DNA of 64,000 bases from Nymphaea colorata (lineage: Eukaryota; Streptophyta; Magnoliopsida; Nymphaeales; Nymphaeaceae), in contig NC_045143.1 of assembly GCF_008831285.2 (NCBI RefSeq), positions 9,991,503 to 10,055,502 of the forward strand, given 5' to 3'. Of the stretch, positions 51,961-61,766 are shown in pieces. The notes beneath the pieces are model-generated. The model saw nothing but the letters and a program-made list of their open reading frames with translations. It was not told the origin of the DNA and did no database searches. The position numbers were made by a program, and so were the translations under genes. Position 1 is the first letter of the stretch, and each line of letters starts with the position of its first letter.

Positions 51961-53663
51961 CACGTGACATTTCACCGTGAAGGAAAAGCACTCAGCGTTA
52001 TTAATAGATGAAAAGGTCTCACCAATTTTGGGATGAGGGTTCTCCATCCAAGGAGATTACAGAAGTACACACTATTCTCTTGACAAGTAGCAAATGAACA
52101 CTAAATTTCCTGAAAAGCAACCTTCCAGTCACCTTTGGTCAATTATGGGTGTCATTGTTCCCTAGCCACTCTTACCGGTCTTGGCTAGTTGCTTCAGATT
52201 ATGTGAACACTTCAAATCTTTTAGCCTTTAGAAAATATTGAACATTTTACATACATATATATACAGATAGAACAATGTTGTTGAATGGTTAAAATTTAAC
52301 AGTTCATCCTTAAAAATACTTTAAATCATTGTTAAAGTCAACATAAACTGTTGGCCCATCCTAAACCGTAACTAATGATAATTTAGTGACACTTTTTTAA
52401 AGACAAATTTTTAAATCTTAATCACAACATTCGGCACACCATAACATAGTGATGTGCATGAGTGTCAACCAGTGAATTCCCACTGGTTGAAGAGATAAGC
52501 TTCCATCTGTATATTATGTTTTTCATCAGGTGGCTGTAGCTAGAGTGAATTCCCCACTATATCAGGAACAAGCTTAAATGCAACTAAGATCTTGGATATT
52601 CCCGGATATTTGAATTTCCCACAGACAATGAGAAGGTTGAAAAAGTATTTGGACATCGTGCAGTCATATACAAAACATTGGTTCACAAAACCAGGAAGTT
52701 CTTGAGCTTCCAATTGTACATTTGAATGGACAGAAACAAGATCACGTATGGCCGGGGCCATGACCTGTCATCTCCGAGAGCAGGTCCTGGTTCATGAGTT
52801 TCCAAATGCAGAAAGAGGAATCGGATTCCATGGTTGATGGGGAGGGCCTTTTCAGTCAGTTCAGTTCAGTTCACAAATGCAAGGGCCAGTAGTCATTTCC
52901 TTTCTCGTGTTTGCTTTAGGGTTTAGGTTGTCCCAGTTTTTCCTGCTACCTTCGTAGTTGGGGATGTACAGTTAAGGTGTTAAAATCTCCAAACAACCAG
53001 TTGGTAGACCTAAACCTTTCATGAAACCATAAAAAATTTAGCAGCAGAAATCCTAAGGTTGCATTTGATAGCTTCAAAGATTCGAGGTTGCATAAAAAAT
53101 GTGTTTTATGAGATCCTCAGTTTAAACATATCGAGGATATCAGGATCTCAGTGGCATGAATTTGAAATCCATTTTCTCATGAATTCGCCCATGTTGATAA
53201 ATTTGAAATGTTCAAATTTATGCAATATTAATAAGATCGTGGAAATGCGATTGGTTCATTCGATGTTAGAAACGTAGTGTCAAATAAAATTATTTTGCAA
53301 GGTTTGATGCATGGATCGAATATTAATTTTCTTTGGCCTTTCAGATGTAGGCACGCTGAGTTCATCCAATATTACTATAATAATAATAATAAATAAAAGT
53401 TAATGCTATCAGATGTTGGATGGTTAGCATCTAAAGATTCATCGCTAAAAGACCAAATTGTCGAAAAAGTTATCATGATCTATCATCACTTTATAAACCA
53501 TTGGTAATGCTAATATAATTATGATTAGTTTTTAGTAACAAATTCTTAAAATTTAGCCATCCCACAAGATTATGTGTCCAGTAAAATTGAATCGACATGT
53601 CATTACATTGGGCAGCTGTGATTTCATGATGGCTGAAGGATTTTAACTCTCACACACACGCAT

Positions 53664-53787
<124 letters not shown>

Positions 53788-54204
53788 CCGATCCTTATGG
53801 TTATGAATGAGCAATCAAAGGCACGATATAATCACATGATGTCTTTTTCATCGACGGCATTACTAAGACAATAATAAGAACTACTATATTATTTTTGTCA
53901 TCATTGTTATTATTTATTACCTTACGTCTTATACTTGGAAACCTTATGTGTCACGAAATAAATATACTTTGTCACGTCAGTAGCAATTACATGTTTGATG
54001 GGGACAATCACGACACAAGTGTGAGGCAGATAATGTACCGTCAAGATCCATCCTGGTTTGTGGGGTCTCCACCAGTCCATATTGGAAAAGTTGTCGATGG
54101 ATCGAATGTACTAAAAGTTGTCTAAGCAAAGGCACATTAGTTCCAAGATATCACATCATAAACTTAGCATCATCTCTATCTATCTCCCTCTCATATTTCC
54201 TTTG

Positions 54205-54206
<2 letters not shown>

Positions 54207-54253
<47 letters not shown>
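54207..54253. repeat. (AT)n microsatellite
   Basis: About 23 uninterrupted AT units, preceded by a loose CT-rich stretch. Confidence 0.95.
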
Positions 54254-54257
<4 letters not shown>

Positions 54258-55009
54258 CGACAAGGGTCATAAATTGTATTAAAGCAAGCGTTATTGCTCC
54301 ATAAACTGTCGCTAATGTCAATATAGTGACGGTTTTTTAGTATGATTGTTTTTTCCAAATTTTAGCTACTCGACATTTAGGAAATTGAATTGTCCTAATA
54401 AAAAAAAGCCCCTAAGACATTAATTTCGAGTTTGAGGCTTGCTTGTTCTATGTTAAGAACAAAGCTACCTGCCTTGAAGCAAAAAAGAAATACCTCTCTC
54501 TCTCTCTCTTTGCCAATTTGTTTTATAATTTCGGTGATATCTTATCACTCTTTTGGTCTATATAATTAACTTTTAAAATTTTGTCGGCTCTTTTTCAAAA
54601 GAAAACAAATTACAGGATGGCATACTGTTGACGCCAGTGCATTCCATGCTAAATAAAGTGGGACTTTTTCTTGGATTATTAGAAAATTGGCATTTTGTCG
54701 AACTTGTTGCTTTTTAAAAGTTTTCCGGTTCTTTTAATTTTTTGAAAGCTACCAACTTGTTTTCCCATTTTGTTAATTATTTTTCTCTATTTATAACCGT
54801 ATATATTTATTAATTTATTTTAGGTAGTCGGTAGATCCATTAAATTTGTATTGGTGGGAAGCAATATTGTCTTATAAAACTAGTCGCTGACTCAGACAAC
54901 GACCAAACTTTCTCTTAAAGACAGCTCCAACTTGCGATCTGTTGTCCGAGAACCACCTCTTCTATCATCTCCTTTACTCGATCGGTCCACTCGCACTCAT
55001 AAATATGTT

Positions 55010-55319
55010 TCTTTTAAAAAGCATAGTTGGCAATCTTCAGAATTGCCCGAGTCTACTTGGATCGCTTATAAATCTGGTCAAAAGACAAGGTTTAGGCGCA
55101 GTAGAACCTGACTCTGCCCAACTCGTTCTGACTCACCTGGAATCGTACAATTCAGCTGTAATAAAAATACATTATGATTATTTGAATACTCGACCGAGTC
55201 AACAAGTCAACTCCCTGACCCAGTGACTTGGTCATCTACCTATCCCTGACCCAGTGACTTGATCATCTACCTATCCCAGTCACGGCTTTATCAATTATGT
55301 TCAAAAAAATAAATATGTT
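55010..55319 (+). mobile_element. short retroposon insertion with target duplication
   Basis: About 299 bp that interrupts copy B; copy A has an uninterrupted site at about 46975-46990. It is flanked by 11-bp direct repeats ATAAATATGTT (54999-55009 and 55309-55319) and ends in a short A run before the second repeat, as expected for SINE/LINE-type retroposition in the plus orientation. Inside are two 31-bp tandem units (55213-55243, 55244-55274) starting CCCTGACCCAGTGACTTG. No clear tRNA-type promoter is seen, so the family is unassigned. Confidence 0.7.
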
Positions 55320-55600
55320 ATTGCTATTATTATAAATATTATAAAAAGACACCTAGTTTTTGGGTAAATAACAAATTTCCGTTCTAACTTCTAAGACTTG
55401 GCAATTGTGTTCTTAACTTGCGATAGAAATGATAGAAGAACGACCTGTTGAACAAAAAAATCGTCAATTTGTACTATAAATGGCAAAAGCGCCTCTTGTA
55501 ATACGTATAATTCCCTTTTATCCTTCTTGCCCATGGTGCACAAGCACATGCACATGCACATGTGCAGATACATATATATACAGGAATATATGCACCTTAC

Positions 55601-57434
55601 ACTTTTGGACTGCCATAATGAACCCTCTCTGTACTTCAGATGGACCAAAATTTTGTAGTAGAGAGTACTTAACTTATTGGTGGTACACAAATCCCAACTA
55701 ATTGATTCAGAGTGATGGGCATCCAAATATAATTTATTAATAGTGTTATGTGTCACAGGCTAACTTTCTTCGGTCCGTGCAGTCCGGTGATAGCACCTTC
55801 GCTGTAAACCAAAAGGGGCTCAATCATGTGTGAAAGACTTGAGAATAGCGAGGTTGCAAGGAAATCAAAATTGCAAGGAAATGGAGGGATGTTCTTGCAT
55901 GGGCATAGACTATATTGGTCACGAGAGAGATGTAAGCAAAAAAGTTTAGAAAAAAATATCAACCTTACTTACATGTGATGGCCGAGTCCTCTTACAGGAT
56001 TCAAATGCCGACCACTCTAAACACAGAATCCCTTACATGCACTTGGAACCAGTGGGAGGGTATTTCGTTACTGGTAAACAAAAACATAAACCAAAGACAT
56101 TGTAGGCAAAATGGAAAGTAAATAAAAATAGATTCAAACACAGGGGAACATAATGTCTTGTATCCATTAGTTAGATTATACGATGGCATGTTTAGATGGT
56201 GCATTCATAGTAAAAATGAAGATTAATGACTTCGATCATGCCATATCTTTATCGTAGAAATCAAATTTTCTCACCAAATTGACAATATCTATATTGATGT
56301 AACCTTCAATTTAATAGACGGTGCACCATTAAAAAAGTTGTTAAAACTTAAGGAGTTGTTTGACAGCAGGAACATTATGTGAGTGTACGATGAATCTACC
56401 TAAAAAATTGGGAGAGATTCATGAAATAGTAGAGCTAATGTTCCATTAATTTATTATAAAACGTTCAAGAGTAGTCATGCTGCCATATGACCCTTAAAAA
56501 TAGAAAACTGTCCATTTCAAATATTTTAACTCAATCTGAGTATAGCAGTATAGCATCAAGAAGCTTTGTTTTGAGAATAAGGTCTCAAATATTGCTACGC
56601 TATAAATCATCACTGATGCTCATGTGGTAACTGCTCTTTTAGCTGTAATTTTTTAGTTTTTAGCGGTGCAGTAGATGGAGTTCTCCTTGACAGTAAATCC
56701 AAAGGACTCAAACTAAATGTAGCTTACTTGCAAAGAACTAGACATTGGATTCCCTTATTTGGTTGTAAACAAAAAATTATAAACCTTTCTCAACAAATGA
56801 CTGAGTAACATATCCTCGCTCAACTGTTGTCACATATCAAGGTTACCCAACTTTTTGGTGTATCTCAGTGTCTTTTCAATAGAAACAAAACCATTAAATT
56901 AATCGATTGTCATAACAAATCAAAATTTAAAAAGTATAAATAAATAAATAAATAAGGGCCCTTGCAGTCCGTGGTTACGTGCACATTTCTGTGCATGAAA
57001 ATTATCCACAGGAGTGTGCAATGATTAAAATTTCCTTATTAAAATACAAAAAAGAATAAGGTAAAGAAGGATTGTGAAAAAATGAAAATAAATCTAAAAT
57101 ATTCATTAGTTTATTATAAAAATAAAATTCAAAATACCCTTATTCCGCTTTGGTGCATACTTGTGTGTACAGAGATGTGCATGCAACTCTCTCGATTTTC
57201 GTTGCCTTTTGCCTTTTGGCAAAAAAGGACGAATGTCGCTCTTCAACATGTAGCAAGAAAGAATGGCCGTCGTCATCACCTGCTGCTGTTGCTGGATAGT
57301 GAGGGGTGATGTCAAGCAGATCAGCCCAGCTGCCTCACTGAACAGCAAGGTTCTTCTTGCCATTTCCCCTTGTCGTGGAGCGATCTACAACAACGAAGGC
57401 AGATGTCGTATACATGCGCATGACCAGTAGCGGA
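55601..57434. other. intergenic, no gene seen
   Basis: AT-rich; no recognisable family. A minus-strand frame at 57106-57363 starts MARRTLLFSEAAGL and has a Gln run, but I recognise nothing in it and see no matching exon nearby. Confidence 0.5.
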
Positions 57435-57555
57435 GCTACTGGAGTGGGTCACTGCCCATGCCAGCCCTTGAAATCTTGCATTGTGATTAAATTGTACGTA
57501 GGTTCAGCTAAGTCCAGCCGCATGTGGTGCTCACACTAGACCCGAGTCAGTGCCC
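57435..57555. repeat. dispersed repeat, copy 2
   Basis: Relative of 46125-46245. It starts GAGTGGGTCACTGCCCATG and ends near GAGTCAGTG. It lies 55 bp from the orphan UFM1-like exon. Confidence 0.6.
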
Positions 57556-57610
57556 TACAATCACTCATTCTCCTAAGCGAACTCTCAGCGACCATTCCTC
57601 ATGAACTCAC

Positions 57611-57678
57611 TTGTCATTGGTGACGATAGCACTGGCCTGAGGAGGCACCTTGAGTTCCTTAGCGGCAAACTTCAGGTC
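57611..57678 (-). pseudogene. UFM1: orphan exon resembling ubiquitin-fold modifier 1
   Basis: On the minus strand, after CTTTAG|, the frame reads DLKFAAKELKVPPQA then SAIVTND, followed by AA|GTGAGT. This closely follows the conserved core of plant UFM1 (a small ubiquitin-like modifier attached to ER-associated ribosomal protein), of the form LKFAAEEFKVPPQTSAI. Both edges look like splice sites, as for an internal exon. I could not find the upstream first exon or the downstream GNVFLKHG part on this strand within several hundred bases, and the residue after TND is not the usual Gly. It is therefore most likely a captured or left-over exon, although a gene with very long introns is not excluded. 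Confidence 0.6.
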
Positions 57679-59747
57679 CTAAAGTGAAGAACTTAACTAG
57701 GAAATTGCATTTTGGGTTCTAAAAGTCATCATTGCTGTTGCTTGTCTGCTAATTATTTTGATTAAGGCAAAGGTGTCCAAATAAGAGCCAAAAGACAACA
57801 TGAATTTCTTTCCACTGACAACTATTGGGACCCATTTATGTAGAGGAAATGTGATGTTTGCATGAGCTCTTAAGAAAATGTATCGATAGTCATTTGCAAA
57901 AGAAACTTAGCACTGAAATAATAATTGGATCCATTAAAAGCTCATGTAGAATTAAGTACCCTTAAAATTTTAATCGTGAACTTCGATAATAATTGGAAGT
58001 TCAATTCTTGTGAATTGATTATATGGATGAAGAGAGAGAGAGAGAGAGAGAGCCATAAAAGTGCAAGATAGATCCTTGATGTGCAGAAAGGAAAAAAGAA
58101 ACATCAAGAAGTGATAATATAGGCTACCTTGGGACGACCTTTATTAAAGTGGAATAAGACCATCTCATGGCTTCAGCCATTGTCTGTCATGAGTTGCACA
58201 TCAGACCCAACTCTTAAAACAAATTATAAGGCGATCGCACACCTCTAGGCCCTTAGGTTTTAGAATTGAAAAGAAGATCAATTAAAATCTATATGTCAAG
58301 ATTAGGGATGTAAACAGATATGGTTTGAGATATACTTTTCCCTTTCGTGGCTCTAGAGTTTGTGCTCAACATATATAATTTGACTTTCATTTTAGTTGGA
58401 TTATCTGAATCCAAAACTGCTTAGATCCCTAACTAAGAAAGATTTCCACCACAGAATCTTTGCAATTCCAGGTAGATATTGATTAGAGCCTGGAAGTGCA
58501 TAGCGCGAGAGTGGACTTAATTGTTTGACTGGTTTCAGGGCAAATCAATAAGGTTGGTTTTATGGATGATTCAACAAGTCCCATTATAGAATGTGACTTT
58601 TCACCACTTGCCCACTTAGGTTTTGGCAACTGAATGTTGATCTATTAGGTGCAGTTTTCCTTGGTTTTACAGTTTACTTCTTCTCCTCAGGATAACTTAA
58701 TTTATTATATTAATCATTTCAATCATTAATTCTCATGTAATGGTCCCTTAAATCAATTCAATGAATTCCACTCTCTCTATATGCAATTTCCAGCCAATGG
58801 CTTTTCTGGTTTCACCGAGAAAGTTTTACCCATGAATAGTGATTCATCATGGATCAGAGAGAGAGGAGGATTTCTTAGGAGTCGTGGTTAAGAGTAAGCA
58901 TGGATCTGATACTGCAGTAAAAACCCTCGTGCTGTTTGGAATCTCTATACTGTTTACGCTGGCAGGCACCTTACTCAGCGCCGTCTGCAGCACCTGCACG
59001 CAGTCCTTTGTCTTACAAGCAAAGATGAATCATGCAGAGCATCTCAGAAAGTAAACCCTCACCAGTTCTTCGGCTGCACGTACGTGAATAATATTTGGCA
59101 GGAAGTCGTTCACTGTTTTGGAGTTTGTCTGGCTTTCGGCGGGGATGCTAATGACATATTGAAAAGTGTCTGCGCCTGATCACGGAGGTTATGCCACATG
59201 CATTTACATACTCATATCATAACAGCAGGCTCTAGAAATGGTCAACCAACAATGCCCGTAGATGGAGGCTTCACTATGCTGGGGCCCTGATCCACTCTAA
59301 CCCTAAAAATATCCTCAGTTAAAATTGGAATACAGCCTAAACATAATGTAGTCATTTTCTCCTGCGGTACTGCCAAAGAACTCATGGACTTGGAGGCCTC
59401 TACCTGGACATGTTTCTAACTGTTGATGGGACAGTCTTCTTCCTGTTGGTATTGTAATGTCTGCACAGTTCCAACTTTGTTCAGTAAAAGGTTCGGGAGG
59501 CACTGCCCAGCATCTTCGCATTCACCACACACACACACACACAGTGGGAGACAGACAGAGAGACATCATATGGAATTATCATGGGAGGAAATGTAGGGAA
59601 AAAATTATAAATAGAGCATTCAATTCAAGTTACGTCAGAAATAAGAAAAAGAGCTTAAAATGAACGCTTAAAAGAGATGGGTCCTGACTGTCCATTTAAA
59701 GAACTAAGCCTTTTATTTTCCTCACCAAATAACCATCCTTCAAAACT
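57679..59747. other. intergenic, no gene seen
   Basis: Short frames only; a small (AG)n at about 58029-58052 and a (CA)n at about 59526-59542. The plus frame at 58839-59054 has a hydrophobic stretch but no family I recognise. Confidence 0.5.
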
Positions 59748-59880
59748 TTAGTTGATATCCTGTGTTGATCTTAATAAACTATATACTTTCTCATATACAA
59801 CAAATGTAATTGAAGCAGCAGGAATATTCTTGGCCAGGCTCGGAGTAATTCCTCTATAAAACCCACGAATCCCCTCAAAT
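59748..59880 (-). CDS. last exon of a mitochondrial-carrier (folate-carrier-like) gene
   Basis: After the acceptor TTTTCCAG| the minus strand reads (R)FEGIRGFYRGITPSLAKN, then IPAASITFVVYEKVYSLL and a stop (44 codons). The G-x-x-G-F-Y-R-G motif plus the sixth-helix pattern with a closing VYE is the C-terminus of the SLC25 mitochondrial carrier family. The wording is nearest to plant folate/FAD carriers. These are inner-membrane or plastid-envelope solute carriers with three repeats of about 100 residues. Only the end is here. I saw no other carrier exon up to 61.48 kb, so the rest would lie past the copia element, beyond the window. A stranded fragment is possible, but the exon itself is intact. 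Confidence 0.7.
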
Positions 59881-61127
59881 CTGGAAAAGGATCTACAGGT
59901 AAGTGCACGAAACATGGAAACAAAAAAAATACATAAAACACTCTCAATAAAAGATCATATAACAACTGACTATAGTTTTTTTTCCATCTTAAACGCAAGG
60001 TTTTTAAATTTTGTTTCAAACACCCTGCTTTGTTCATCCCCATTAAGTGAACTATTGTTTCCTTTGATCTAGACATTGGGGAAAATGTAGACATTGGGAA
60101 AAATGTCCTTCCTGCCTGGCTGCCAATTAGCATGCTGCAAAATGTTCCTCCAGAAAAATGTGCCACATCCTTTCATCTTGCTGGAGTGCTAAAAACATGA
60201 GAATTGCACCAATGTTTGCAGCATCGCTATCAAGAGGAAGAGCACATGGGTGACATAACCAACCATTGGACAGAAATTAAAACAAGGCTGAACAGTCTCT
60301 TCCACGACAGAACAGCAAGTTTGCAGCAACCTTGTATATGGACATCTTATAGGAATTTGTTTGGTCTCTTGAATTTTTGGTATCAAATGCTTCAAGCACG
60401 TGGGTCTTCTTAAAGTATGATGAGAGTCAACTACTTCAGCGTTCTCCTATGGTGCACCCGTTGGAGTTCCATCACTTCATGAGTGCTATGTAAATCCATT
60501 TGTCATTAAAAGGAATTTAAATGCAAGTGGCACCCACAAAGATTGGTGACAACCAGTGCTTATAAACGAACCAAACAAGAGTTCTAGAACATAAGACAGC
60601 CACGGAAAGGAGATCAAACTGAGCTTCTCAAATCTCCTAAACACTTCAACAAAGAATCACAAAAGCTCTAAAGCATGAACTCTTAAATCCATAAAATTGA
60701 GGAAGATTTGGAGGATATTTCTCCAATGAAAAGAAAAATCCTAGCAACTCCAAATATTTAAAATTTCGTGAACAGGTTAAGAAAGGAAAAGGAAATTTCG
60801 AAGATTTACAATCATAAGCAGGATTTTTCAGCCATTCTGGAGAACTTTCTGTTCACCAAGAAGTAGACGAGAGTGAACCTAACTTGGGATCTGATTGATT
60901 GTTACCTGTTCTAACTTTTAAGTGAATGAACAAATGATATGGCGCACTAACAAACTATGAGAAAGAAGGAAGAAAGCCCACGTGGGCGATCAACAAAAGG
61001 CAATAACTGTTCCATCATCGATTCTGCTATAACTCCTTATGGGACATGAGTGCTGGGTGCAGGTGCGGATGCAGCACATCCCAAAAAACGGGTGCGGGGG
61101 TGTGGCGAGGGTACATATATATAAATT

Positions 61128-61164
<37 letters not shown>

Positions 61165-61481
61165 GTCATAACTCATAATATATAATATATATACATAATT
61201 ATATGGTTGTTTCTTAGCTTAATCTGTCATTTTTTTTACTTTTATTACTGTAAATAAAGAAAGAGAGGGAAGAGAGAGAGAGAGAGAAAAATGGACAAAA
61301 TTTTGAACATGAATAGGAGAGGATGCATTGGCGTGTGTGTCAGAGCCGCATCCTCGTCGTGCTGACGCAGGTGCTGCCCCTTTTTTGAATAGTCCGTGTG
61401 ACACAGATAACTCCATTGTTTTGACAGGCATTGACAAGGTGGCCCGCAGGAGAGCAAAAAGGTCATTTTACATTATTAAGG
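59881..61481. other. possible carrier-gene intron or intergenic DNA
   Basis: No exon recognised. It includes a G-rich patch near 61050-61110 with GTGCGG-type words, echoed in opposite sense near 61345-61380 on either side of the AT array, perhaps ends of a small repeat. Confidence 0.4.
61130..61161. repeat. (AT)n microsatellite
   Basis: TA run with a few flanking AT-rich interruptions. Confidence 0.9.
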
Positions 61482-61766
61482 TGTGTAGAAACATGCAACA
61501 CACGAAAGAAGAAGAGAGGAACACACGATATACGTGGAAAAACCTCAGAAAGAGGAAAAAACCACGGGAAGCTCTGACCTAGGTGCACACCGCAACCCTA
61601 GGAGAGAGAAAATTATATTCACTTAATCACACAATTACACTTAAGTGAAGATTATATAGGAGGGAGAGAAGAATGCCGCCTAGGGTACCGAGCCGGCATC
61701 GGTACCCGTGCCCCATGGGACCGGGTCCAGAAATGGACCCGGTTCCCCATTACACCTATTTTAACA
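61482..61766 (-). repeat. 3' LTR of copia copy 2
   Basis: On the minus strand it starts TGTTAAAATAGG right after the polypurine tract and ends near GTTTCTACACA, about 285 bp. It has a TATA-like CTATATAAT (61651-61659) and the usual copia end pattern with GTGGTTTTTTCC and TTTCCACGTA. The outer end may be off by a couple of bases because the matching LTR is outside the window. Confidence 0.8.
61651..61659 (-). promoter_or_regulatory. TATA box of the copia LTR promoter
   Basis: Minus-strand CTATATAAT, about 107 bp inside the LTR, placed as expected for the U3 promoter of short copia LTRs. Confidence 0.6.

Noticed and set aside
57106-57363. Minus-strand frame starting MARRTLLFSEAAGL as a possible downstream UFM1 exon
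   Set aside because: It does not match the UFM1 C-terminal GNVFLKHG region and has no suitable acceptor.
60189-60413. Frames on both strands between the carrier exon and the copia element as further carrier exons
   Set aside because: Neither shows the carrier signature PxDxxR or transmembrane pattern.
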